From Gemmatimonadota bacterium (lineage in GTDB: Bacteria; Gemmatimonadota; Gemmatimonadetes; Longimicrobiales; Gaopeijiaceae), in contig JAUXEE010000003.1 of assembly GCA_030618065.1 (NCBI GenBank), positions 1 through 24,213 on the forward strand: a stretch of DNA of 24,213 nucleotides, written 5' to 3'. Within the stretch, counting starts at the first letter, position 1, and the number at the start of each line of letters is the position of its first letter. Position numbers and translations under genes: made by a program. This document shows positions 8,069 to 15,838 of the stretch, one piece after another. A model generated the notes under the pieces. The model was not told the origin of the DNA. It worked only from the letters and a program-made list of their open reading frames with translations, and searched no databases.

Positions 8069-9249
8069 GGCGCCATCCCCCCCAATTCCCGCTCCCTCCC
8101 CGGTACGGGCCTGGGAAGCAAGCGCTCCAAAGCTTCCGCGATCTCTCGTGTAGCCCTGGGACGACCAGCTTTCAGAGCTGCCTCTCTCATGGCGGCCAAG
8201 GTGCCCGGAGTCGAGAGGAGGGATTCCACCGCTTTCCAGAGGGTAGCCCCGGTGAGCTGGGCCTCCGGGAGATGGATGGCTGTGCCCGCACCGGCCAGAC
8301 TCTCGGCGTTTCGGCTCTGGTGGTCCGCGGCGGCGGTAGGAAGAGGCACCAGGAGGGCCGGAACCCCCCAGGCCAGGAGCTCGGACGTGGTCATGGCTCC
8401 GGCCCTGCTCACGGCCAAGGTGGCGGAGCTCAGGGCTTCGGGCATGTCTTCGATATACCCCAGGGCGTGGACCCAACCCGGACGGCCCAGGGCCTCCAGC
8501 TGTCGCTGGACCTCCTCCAGCTTCTTGGGCCCCGTGGCCCACAGCAGCTCGACCTCCTCAGGCCGTTCCAATTCCCCGCCCACCACACCCCGTATCGCGT
8601 CCAGAACGGCCCGGTTGAGAGCTTCAGCCCCCTGACTCCCGCCCACGACCAGGATCACACGGGATTCCGGCTCCAATCCGAAGCGGGCCTTGGCCGCCGC
8701 CGCGCCCATGGGCACGACGTCCCGCACTGGATTCCCCGATAGCTGGGCCCTGGGACGGGCTTGTGCCGGGAGGAGGTCCCGGGCTTCGGGAAAGGCCAGA
8801 TGAAGCTGGCGAGACCACCGACTCAGTACCCGGGTGGTGAGGCCCGGGTAGGCGTTCTGTTCCTGGAGGGCCAGAGGAATCCCCATGATGCCTGCCACAA
8901 GGCCGGCCGGCCCGCCGGCATAACCCCCCGTTACCACCACGATCCCCGGCCGTAGGCGAGAGAAGAGCTGTCCGGTGACGACGAGTGACCGAAGGAGGGC
9001 CCAAAAGACCGCCAGGTTTTCCAGAAACCGGCCTCTTCTGAATCCTCGAACAGGGAGGAGCAGGTGGTCCAGTCCCCGTTCCGGCAGGATCCGAGCCTCT
9101 ACCCCCTGGCGGGCCCCCACGAAGAAGAGCCTGAGGTCGGGCCTCAAAGCGGAGAGGGCCTCGGCCAAGGCCAGCGCCGGGTAGAGATGTCCCCCGGTCC
9201 CGCCTCCGGAGAAGACCGCCACCGTGGGTCGGAATCCTGGGCTAGCCAC
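8065..9249 (-). CDS. murG: UDP-GlcNAc:lipid I N-acetylglucosaminyltransferase MurG
   Basis: MurG is a peripheral inner-membrane GT28 glycosyltransferase that converts lipid I to lipid II, the substrate of FtsW. The protein has 394 residues with a two-domain Rossmann (GT-B) layout. The N-terminal glycine loop GGGTGGH is at 15-21, and TGGYAGGPAG (107-116), QEQNAYPG (129-136) and GNPVR (172-176) complete the acceptor half. The donor half has VGGSQGA (202-208) and DHQSRNAE near 315-322. The start is a GTG at 9249, inside the ftsW stop region (8-base overlap, CGTGGCTAG). It gives the expected short lead before the first beta strand, and I see no ATG that fits better. The stop overlaps the murC start as ATGA. 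Confidence 0.97.
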   Translation of the reverse strand: MASPGFRPTVAVFSGGGTGGHLYPALALAEALSALRPDLRLFFVGARQGVEARILPERGLDHLLLPVRGFRRGRFLENLAVFWALLRSLVVTGQLFSRLRPGIVVVTGGYAGGPAGLVAGIMGIPLALQEQNAYPGLTTRVLSRWSRQLHLAFPEARDLLPAQARPRAQLSGNPVRDVVPMGAAAAKARFGLEPESRVILVVGGSQGAEALNRAVLDAIRGVVGGELERPEEVELLWATGPKKLEEVQRQLEALGRPGWVHALGYIEDMPEALSSATLAVSRAGAMTTSELLAWGVPALLVPLPTAAADHQSRNAESLAGAGTAIHLPEAQLTGATLWKAVESLLSTPGTLAAMREAALKAGRPRATREIAEALERLLPRPVPGRERELGGMAP

Positions 9250-10417
9250 GGGCCCCCCTCCAGTCGGGTTGCGCCCGGGCTATGGCGATGAGGATCCCGA
9301 TGGAAGCCAGGGTCACCACCAGGTTGGACCGACCGTAGGAGATGAGGGGCAAAGCCAGCCCAGTGTTGGGAACGAGCCCCAGGCCTACGCTCATGTGGAG
9401 GGTGGCTTGAAGGGCAATGAGGCTGGTGAACCCGATGGCCAACAGCTCGCCGAACAGGTCCGGAGCCCTCTGGGCGATTCGAAACCCGACCATGATCAAG
9501 GTGATGAAGAGGCTCACCACGAAAAGGACCCCCAGAAGTCCCCATTCCTCTCCGATCATGGCGAAAATGAAATCGTTGTGCGGCTCGGGTAGGAAGCCGA
9601 ACTTCTGTCGCCCCTCTCCGAACCCCACGCCGGTGAGCCCTCCCGAACCGATGGCCACCAGAGATTGCTGGACCTGGAATCCGGCGCCGGACGGATCGAA
9701 GTCGGGATTCCAGAATGCCTGCATGCGATCGAACCGAAAGCCATTGCCCAGCTTCGCCAGGACCACCGGAAGCAGGAGGAGCCCGAGGAAGACGAAATGG
9801 GCGATCCGTCCACCGGCGGCGAAAACCACGATTCCCGCAAGAAGCCCCGCCACGCATGCCGAAGAGAAATCCTCCTTCACGATGGGAAGAAGGATGGCCG
9901 CCCAAACCAGGAGGAAGGGGAGGAGTCCCCTGCGAAGGCTCTTGAAGTGATGTTGTTTCTTGACCGCCAGAGCCGCCGTCCAGATGACCAGGGCCATCTT
10001 CGCCAACTCGGAAGGCTGTACTCTACCTACCGGGAGCACGAGCCACCGCCGGGCTCCATTGATCTTCGGGGCGATCCCTTCCGTTCCGGGAAGGATGAGG
10101 ATCATGAGCAAGATCCAGGAAAGGCCCAGGATCGGCCAAGCCATGGATCTCCACCAGTGGTACGGAATTCGGGAGCAGACCACGAGGGCGCCAAGCCCCA
10201 GGGCTCCGCCGAAAGCCTGCCGAAGTACGTAGTGAGGAGGCTGGTCCACGGCTTGATGGGCCAGGAAGGTGGTGGCGCTGGAGAGGGTCACGAGACCGAA
10301 GGCGAAGAGCACCAGGGTGACACCCATGAGAACCCCCGGCTCCCATCCGCTTCCCAATCCGGCATCCGGGAGGGCCACCGGACCCGCCGGGGCAACGTTG
10401 AGGGGCCGGGGGGCCAC
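9242..10417 (-). CDS. ftsW: Septal SEDS peptidoglycan polymerase FtsW
   Basis: FtsW is a SEDS glycosyltransferase that polymerises lipid II at the septum with its partner PBP (FtsI here). From the GTG at 10417 the protein has 391 residues and about ten membrane helices. The catalytic aspartate region is LPEPHNDFIF (276-285, D282), matching the AHTDF motif of characterised SEDS proteins. PSELAK (135-140) and PLISYGRSN (357-365) are further family motifs. The frame is open further upstream, but the GTG lies one base after the murD stop with GGGAGG 6 bases before it, so earlier starts inside murD are unlikely. One difference: the usual QPDxGT segment reads KEDFSSA (181-187). The family could also be RodA, but position between murD and murG argues for FtsW. 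Confidence 0.95.
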   Translation of the reverse strand: MAPRPLNVAPAGPVALPDAGLGSGWEPGVLMGVTLVLFAFGLVTLSSATTFLAHQAVDQPPHYVLRQAFGGALGLGALVVCSRIPYHWWRSMAWPILGLSWILLMILILPGTEGIAPKINGARRWLVLPVGRVQPSELAKMALVIWTAALAVKKQHHFKSLRRGLLPFLLVWAAILLPIVKEDFSSACVAGLLAGIVVFAAGGRIAHFVFLGLLLLPVVLAKLGNGFRFDRMQAFWNPDFDPSGAGFQVQQSLVAIGSGGLTGVGFGEGRQKFGFLPEPHNDFIFAMIGEEWGLLGVLFVVSLFITLIMVGFRIAQRAPDLFGELLAIGFTSLIALQATLHMSVGLGLVPNTGLALPLISYGRSNLVVTLASIGILIAIARAQPDWRGARG

Positions 10418-10418
10418 G

Positions 10419-11798
10419 CTAGGCCTCCCCCCGGGCCAGGGCCGAAAACCGGATTCCCCTGGCCACATAACTCTCGAACATATCGAAGCTGGAGCAGGCA
10501 GGAGAGAGAAGGAGGACATCCCCCTCTTCCGAAATCTCCCGGGCGACCGATACAGCTTCTTCGAACGATCCATCCACCACTCGGAGAGGAACCGAACCCT
10601 CCAGAGCCAAGGCCATACGTCCCCTGGCCTCCCCATAAAGGACCGCGGCCCGGACCCCCTGGTGGAGGGCCAGGCGAAGGGCCTCCAGATCCTCCCCTTT
10701 GTCCTTGCCCCCCAGCATCAGGACCAAGGGACCTTCCAGACTCCCGAGGGCCCCCGAGGTAGCGGCTACATTGGTGGCCTTGGAGTCGTTCACCCAGCGG
10801 AGGCCCCCCACGATTCCCACCGCCTCGAGGCGGTGAGGAAGGGGTCGGAACTCTCTCAGGGCCCGGGCAATGGCCGACTTGGAGGCCCCAGCCAAACGGG
10901 CCACCAGTGAGGCTGCCAGGGCATTGCCTGTATTGTGCCGGCCCAGGGTGGGAAGCTCCCGATCCGGGAGGAGAGGATCTTCCCTCCCCTCCTCGAGCCT
11001 CAGGATCAGCTCTCCCTCGCGGAGGAAGGCGTGGGAGCCTTCGGAGCCCTGGACGCTGAATCGAAAACGACGTCCAGGAGAATCTCCCGCCAAAGCTTCC
11101 ACCTCCGGGGCATCGCCATTCAGGACCCAGGTGCTTTCCGAAGTGGCGTTCTCGAAGAGGCGGGCCTTGTCTGCGTAGTAGGCCTCCACGGACGGATATC
11201 GGTCCAGATGATCTGGAGCCAGGTTGGTCACCACCCCGATGTCAGGGGCAAAGTCGACGATGTCAGCCAGTTGGAAGGAGGAGACCTCCACCACGAACCA
11301 GTCCGGGACCGGATCCATCAGGGCCAAGCCGGAAGCCGGAGGCCCGAAGTCGGCGCCGATGTTCCCTCCCAGGCCCACACTGAAACCGGACCCCCGGAGG
11401 AGGTGAGCCGTCATGGCGGCAGTGGTGGTCTTCCCGTTCGTTCCGGTCACGGCGATCAGTGGACCATCAAGGAACCGAAAGGCGAATTCAGGCTCGGATA
11501 TCCATCTGCATCCGTCAGCCCGGAGGGCCTGGAGCACTGGAGCGTCCGGGTGGATTCCAGGACTGACCACCACGGTGTCTGCCTGGGCCACTCGTTCCAG
11601 ATCGTGGCCTCCGAACTCCACTCGGGCTCCCAGGCTTCGGAGCTCGGCTGCACCAGTTGAAGCTGAGGGTTCAACGCGCGAATCCGAGACATGGACTTCT
11701 CCTCCTTTTTTGAGGGCCAACCGGGCAGCGGCTGCCCCGCTGGCTCCCAGGCCGAGGATCGAAATTGTTGTTCCTTCCAAAAGCTCCATCTGCCTCAT
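10419..11798 (-). CDS. murD: UDP-N-acetylmuramoyl-L-alanine--D-glutamate ligase MurD
   Basis: MurD adds D-Glu to UDP-MurNAc-L-Ala using ATP. From the ATG at 11798 the protein has 459 residues. It shows the N-terminal UDP-binding loop ILGLGASG (14-21), the P-loop VTGTNGKTTT (117-126), EVSSFQL, NLAPDHLDRY, the GRHNTGNALAA loop, PLPHRLE and VNDSKATN. The last three are typical MurD motifs of the central and C-terminal domains. The open frame extends to 11882, but the ATG at 11798 forms an ATGA overlap with the mraY stop and gives the normal N-terminus. A second in-frame ATG at 11789 is an alternative. The stop lies one base before the ftsW GTG. The C-terminus includes LLLSPACSSFDMF, also highly conserved. 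Confidence 0.96.
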   Translation of the reverse strand: MRQMELLEGTTISILGLGASGAAAARLALKKGGEVHVSDSRVEPSASTGAAELRSLGARVEFGGHDLERVAQADTVVVSPGIHPDAPVLQALRADGCRWISEPEFAFRFLDGPLIAVTGTNGKTTTAAMTAHLLRGSGFSVGLGGNIGADFGPPASGLALMDPVPDWFVVEVSSFQLADIVDFAPDIGVVTNLAPDHLDRYPSVEAYYADKARLFENATSESTWVLNGDAPEVEALAGDSPGRRFRFSVQGSEGSHAFLREGELILRLEEGREDPLLPDRELPTLGRHNTGNALAASLVARLAGASKSAIARALREFRPLPHRLEAVGIVGGLRWVNDSKATNVAATSGALGSLEGPLVLMLGGKDKGEDLEALRLALHQGVRAAVLYGEARGRMALALEGSVPLRVVDGSFEEAVSVAREISEEGDVLLLSPACSSFDMFESYVARGIRFSALARGEA

Positions 11799-12901
11799 CG
11801 GATTTTCAGCGTGGAAAAGCCGATCATCGCGAAGAGGATTCCCAGGATCCAAAAACGGACTACGATCTTGCTCTCGGCCCACCCCAACTTCTCGAAGTGG
11901 TGATGGATTGGAGCCATGAGAAAAACCCGCCTCCCGGCCCCGTACCTCCGAGCTGTGTACTTGAAGTAGCCGGTCTGCAGAATGACGGAGAGGCCCTCCA
12001 TGACGAAGACACCCCCGACGATGACCAAGAGGAATTCGGTCTTAAGCAGGATGGCCATGTCCCCGATGGCTCCACCCAGAGCCAGAGAGCCCGTATCCCC
12101 CATGAAAACCGTAGCCGGGTGGGAGTTGTACCAAAGGAAGCCGATAGCCGACCCGGCCAGGGCGGCAGCATAGATGGAGAGCTCTCCCGCACCAGGGAGA
12201 TAGAAGAGCCCCAGATAGGCAGAGGCATCCACACGCCCGATGAAATAGGCAAAAACGCCGAAAGTGACGACCGCGATGGCTGAGAGGCCCGCCGCCAGGC
12301 CATCCAGCCCGTCGGTGAGATTCACCGTGTTGGAGGTCCCCGCCACGACCACCGGCACGAACACCAGGTAGGCTGGGATCCAGAAGACGGCCACCCAGTC
12401 CGCGAAGAAGGGGACCATGGTCCAGTTCGGCGGCACCGGCCAAATCGGCCATTGAATCAGGAAGAACCCGAGTCCAAGACCGAATACGACCTGGCCGGCC
12501 ATCTTGTACCTGGCCACCAACCCACGGGACTTCTTCTGGACCACTTTCAAGTAGTCGTCCAGGAAGCCGAGGAGGCCCATCCAGAGGAGGGCCACGAGGG
12601 CCACGAGGGTGAAACCGTTGGTGAGATCCGCCCAGAGAAGGGTGGAGATGCCCGCCGCCATGATGATGATGACGCCCCCCATGGTGGGGGTGCCCGCCTT
12701 CCCGAAGTGGGTTTCCGGTCCGTCTTCCCTGATCACCTGTCCCACCTCCATCCGGATCAGCCACCGGATGGTCATGGGACCCAGGATGAAAGCGAGAAGG
12801 AGGGAGGTCACCACGGCGCCGGCCGCACGGAAGGTGATGTACCGGAAGAGGTTGAAGATGATGTGCACGTCGGCGAACTGGGGAAGGAGGTGGTAGAGCA
12901 T
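11795..12901 (-). CDS. mraY: Phospho-N-acetylmuramoyl-pentapeptide transferase MraY
   Basis: MraY is the polytopic inner-membrane enzyme that transfers phospho-MurNAc-pentapeptide to undecaprenyl phosphate, making lipid I. The protein has 368 residues with about ten membrane helices. The family markers are all present: GKAGTPTMGG (67-76), the Mg-binding LDDYLKV with D115/D116, NLTDGLDGLA with D197 and D200 (194-203), FMGDTGSLALGG with D269 (266-277), and the HHH triad H333-H335 in APIHHHFEK. It begins one base after the murF stop and its own stop overlaps murD (ATGA). The start ATG gives the typical MLYHLLP N-terminus of MraY. No odd features were seen. Confidence 0.98.
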   Translation of the reverse strand: MLYHLLPQFADVHIIFNLFRYITFRAAGAVVTSLLLAFILGPMTIRWLIRMEVGQVIREDGPETHFGKAGTPTMGGVIIIMAAGISTLLWADLTNGFTLVALVALLWMGLLGFLDDYLKVVQKKSRGLVARYKMAGQVVFGLGLGFFLIQWPIWPVPPNWTMVPFFADWVAVFWIPAYLVFVPVVVAGTSNTVNLTDGLDGLAAGLSAIAVVTFGVFAYFIGRVDASAYLGLFYLPGAGELSIYAAALAGSAIGFLWYNSHPATVFMGDTGSLALGGAIGDMAILLKTEFLLVIVGGVFVMEGLSVILQTGYFKYTARRYGAGRRVFLMAPIHHHFEKLGWAESKIVVRFWILGILFAMIGFSTLKIR

Positions 12902-12902
12902 A

Positions 12903-14315
12903 TCAGGCCGCCTTCCCCGGACCGAAACGATCCTCCAGCTTCGGAATCAGGGACTCCATGCCCACGCCCCGGGAGGCCTTCAGGAGGACCACCTCCGTGC
13001 CACCCAGAGATTGGAGGAGGACATCCCGCGCCTGGTCCAGCTCCGGGGCGATCAGGAGCTCCGGCCCCCCGATCGGCGGACTCACCCACCGGACCGCCTC
13101 GGCAAAGAGGCCTGTCGCAACGATGAGATCCAGGGGGAGGGCCAGGGCATCTTCCAATGCCTGGCGGTGGAGGGTCCGGGCATTCTCACCCAGCTCGAGC
13201 ATGCTCCCCAGCACCGCTACCCGGGGGCCTGACTCTTGGATGGTAACCAGCAGATCAAGAGCCGCCCGAACGCTTTGCGGATTGGCATTGTAGCAATCCA
13301 CCAGGAGGGTCAGGCTCCCCAGGATCCGGACCTCGCTCCGCATCCCTCCGGCCTCGACCTTTCCCACACGCCGGGCGGCGTCCCTGGCGGGAACGCCCAG
13401 GGCATCGGCGACCGCCAGGGCCAGAAGAGCGTTCTGGACCGAGTGGCGCCCGGGCATCCGAAGCTGGACGGGCTCCCCTCGCCAGCGGAACCGAAAACAT
13501 CCTCTGTCCGCAACCCCCGGGTCTTCCGGGCGATGCTCCGGCTTCGGCCGGTCACTCCAACCCGTGACGACGAGATTGGGGACCACCTCCCTGGCTCTTT
13601 CTTCCAGAACGGGAGGTTCGTCCCCTACCAGGGCTACGCCGTCCCCGGGGAGCCCGCGGAACAGGTCCAGCTTCTCTTCCAGGACACCATCCAGGGATCC
13701 CAACTTCTCCAGATGGCTTTCGCTGACGGTGGTGATGACTCCGATCTGGGGCCCGGTGACCTCGGTGAGAGCCCTGATCTCTCCGGGTTCATTGGTTCCC
13801 ATCTCCAGAACCAGGGCCTCTGCCTCGGCCGGTGCGGCCAGAATTGTAAGGGGCAGCCCGATGCGATTGTTGAGATTCCCCTCGGTAGCGTGAACCCGGA
13901 GACTCCCCTGGAGCGCCTCTTTCAGGAGATCTTTCGTGCTGGTCTTTCCGGAGGATCCCGTGATGCCCACGACGGTGGCGTCGAGGGCCTTCCGGCGATG
14001 GCCGGCGAGCTTTCCAAGGGCATGGAGGGTGTCCGAAACGTGGTAGAGGCCTCTCTTCTCCCCTGTGTCGATCTCTCTGACCACCGCGGCACCGGCCGCT
14101 CTGGCCACCACGGCGCCGGCAGCCCCACGGGCCAAAGCTTCCGAAAGGAAATCGTGCCCATCGAAGCGCTCACCGCTGAGGGCCAGGAAGAGATCCCCCG
14201 GCTCCACCTTCCTACTGTCGGTGGAGATCCTGGTGAAGGCGAGGTCCGGTGCGACGTTTTGGAGGGTCAACCCCAAAGCTTCTCGAACTTCCCGGTCCGT
14301 CCAATGGAAGCTCAT
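12903..14315 (-). CDS. murF: UDP-MurNAc-tripeptide--D-Ala-D-Ala ligase MurF
   Basis: MurF attaches D-Ala-D-Ala, completing the UDP-MurNAc-pentapeptide. The protein has 470 residues. The N-terminal domain has STDSRKVEPGDLFLAL (31-46), typical of MurE and MurF. The P-loop VVGITGSSGKTSTKD is at 115-129. Then come TEGNLNNRIGLP, EMGTNEPGEI, ITTVSESHLE, the MurF-type DCYNANPQSV, and GSMLELGE. NLNNxIGxP and DxYNANP separate MurF from MurE. The ATG at 14315 overlaps the murE stop (ATGA) with a GAGGG-like site just upstream. Ddl, which makes the D-Ala-D-Ala substrate, is not in this window. Confidence 0.97.
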   Translation of the reverse strand: MSFHWTDREVREALGLTLQNVAPDLAFTRISTDSRKVEPGDLFLALSGERFDGHDFLSEALARGAAGAVVARAAGAAVVREIDTGEKRGLYHVSDTLHALGKLAGHRRKALDATVVGITGSSGKTSTKDLLKEALQGSLRVHATEGNLNNRIGLPLTILAAPAEAEALVLEMGTNEPGEIRALTEVTGPQIGVITTVSESHLEKLGSLDGVLEEKLDLFRGLPGDGVALVGDEPPVLEERAREVVPNLVVTGWSDRPKPEHRPEDPGVADRGCFRFRWRGEPVQLRMPGRHSVQNALLALAVADALGVPARDAARRVGKVEAGGMRSEVRILGSLTLLVDCYNANPQSVRAALDLLVTIQESGPRVAVLGSMLELGENARTLHRQALEDALALPLDLIVATGLFAEAVRWVSPPIGGPELLIAPELDQARDVLLQSLGGTEVVLLKASRGVGMESLIPKLEDRFGPGKAA

Positions 14316-15838
14316 GCCCTCGCCCCCTCCCCCCGAACCCCCAGGAGCTCCCGAACGATGGCACCCTCATTGAAGGGTCGCCGCTCCCGGCCCACCACCT
14401 GGTAGCTCTCGTGACCCTTTCCGGCCAGGAGAAGGAGGTCGCCGGGCCGAGCTTCCGCCAAAGCTGCGGCGATGGCTTCCCGTCGGTCGGCAAACCGCTG
14501 GTACGGCACCTCACCCATGCCGGCCACCACGTCATCAATGATGAGGTCGGGGTCCTCGGTCCGGGGGTTGTCGGAGGTGACGAAGGAAAGATCGGCGAGG
14601 CGGGACACGACCTCACCCATCCGGGATCGCTTTCCCCTGTCCCGATCCCCACCCGCACCGAAGAGGACCAGGAGCCGCCCACCGACTAGAGGACGAAGAC
14701 TCTTCAGGACTCTTTCCAGGGCGTCGGAGGTATGGGCGAAGTCGATGATCACGGACACCGGCTCGTCGGCGATCCGCTCGAGGCGCCCCGGAATCTGGGA
14801 AGCCGAAGAGAGGCCCTGGGCGATAGCCGTCACGGTCATGCCCGCCACCCAGGCGACGCCTGCCGCCGCCAGAGCGTTCTCCACGTTGAACCGCCCCAGG
14901 AGGGGGAGATCGACGACAGCGCTCTCCTGGCCTTCATGCAGGCGAAAGCGGGAGCCTTCGGGCAAAAGCTCCGGATCGGAAGCCAGGAGTTGGGGCCGGT
15001 CGGGTAGGGAGTGGTTCGTGAGGCCCCCGGGTCCACCCTCGATGCCGAAGAAGAGGGTCCGTTCGGGTGGGGTGGGTAGATCCTCCCACGCCTGGTCGTC
15101 CCTGTTCACCACCGCCCATCCGGCCGGCTTCAGGAGTTCCAGGAGTCGGGCCTTTGCCGACCGGTAGTCGTCCAGGTCGGCGTGGTAGTCCAGGTGGTCC
15201 CGACTCAGGTTCGTGAACACGGCGGCATCGAGACGGGTCCCGTCCAACCGATACTGGGCCAAAGCGTGGGAGGAGGCCTCGAGGACGATGTAGCTCACAC
15301 CCTCGTCTGCCATTTCCCGGAGCCACGTGGAGATCTGGACGGGACCAGGGGTGGTGAGCCCTTCGGTACCGGCCCGAACTGTCCCCCTTTCTTCCACCAG
15401 TCCGAGGGTCCCTAACGCCCGGGCAGGGCCTTTCTGCTCCAGAAGGTGCCTAGTCAGAATGGCCACCGTGGTCTTCCCGTTGGTCCCGGTCACTCCCGCC
15501 AGGAAGAGCTCGGTCCAGGGAGACCCCAATACGGAATCAGCGGCCAAAGCACCCGCCAGACGTCCATCCTTCACCTGGAGCTGGCTCACAGCCAACTCCG
15601 GGAGAAAGTGCTCCACCACAGCGGCGACGGCCCCCGCTTCCACCGCAGGGGCTACATAATCATGGGCGTCGTGGTCCACCCCTTTCCAGGCCAGAAAGAG
15701 GTCTCCAGCGGAAACCTGTCGGGAGTCTTGAGAAACACCGGTGACGGGGACGTCCTGAGGCCCTTGGACCGACAGTAGGATCCGGGCCTCCCGGAGACGT
15801 TGCGCCACCCTCTCCAGAGGGAATCCGGCGCTAACCAT
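14312..15838 (-). CDS. murE: UDP-MurNAc-L-Ala-D-Glu--meso-DAP ligase MurE
   Basis: MurE adds the third stem-peptide residue. The protein has 508 residues. SQDSRQVSAGDLFLA is at 36-50, the P-loop GVTGTNGKTT at 115-124, then TTPGP, EASSHAL (187-193), NLSRDHLDYH (210-219), and the likely carbamylated lysine K229 in YRSAKA. Specificity is shown by TSDNPRTEDP, with DNPR at 423-426. This is the motif of meso-diaminopimelate enzymes, whereas lysine enzymes have a different tetrapeptide. So the peptidoglycan is most likely of the mDAP type. The ATG at 15838 overlaps the ftsI stop by 8 bases. The stop overlaps murF (ATGA). Confidence 0.97.
   Translation of the reverse strand: MVSAGFPLERVAQRLREARILLSVQGPQDVPVTGVSQDSRQVSAGDLFLAWKGVDHDAHDYVAPAVEAGAVAAVVEHFLPELAVSQLQVKDGRLAGALAADSVLGSPWTELFLAGVTGTNGKTTVAILTRHLLEQKGPARALGTLGLVEERGTVRAGTEGLTTPGPVQISTWLREMADEGVSYIVLEASSHALAQYRLDGTRLDAAVFTNLSRDHLDYHADLDDYRSAKARLLELLKPAGWAVVNRDDQAWEDLPTPPERTLFFGIEGGPGGLTNHSLPDRPQLLASDPELLPEGSRFRLHEGQESAVVDLPLLGRFNVENALAAAGVAWVAGMTVTAIAQGLSSASQIPGRLERIADEPVSVIIDFAHTSDALERVLKSLRPLVGGRLLVLFGAGGDRDRGKRSRMGEVVSRLADLSFVTSDNPRTEDPDLIIDDVVAGMGEVPYQRFADRREAIAAALAEARPGDLLLLAGKGHESYQVVGRERRPFNEGAIVRELLGVRGEGARA

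Noticed and set aside
8069..8542. Extended N-terminus of murC overlapping murG
   Set aside because: The extension reads as low-complexity shadow of murG. The ATG at 8068 gives the standard MurC N-terminus and an ATGA overlap.
6977..8635. 552-codon plus-strand open frame opposite murC and murG
   Set aside because: It lies entirely antisense to well-identified genes, its translation shows no domain and is rich in P, R, G and H as expected for shadows in GC-rich DNA.
10418..10636. Extended N-terminus of ftsW inside murD
   Set aside because: The extra residues are not hydrophobic or conserved. The GTG at 10417 has a good Shine-Dalgarno at the right spacing.
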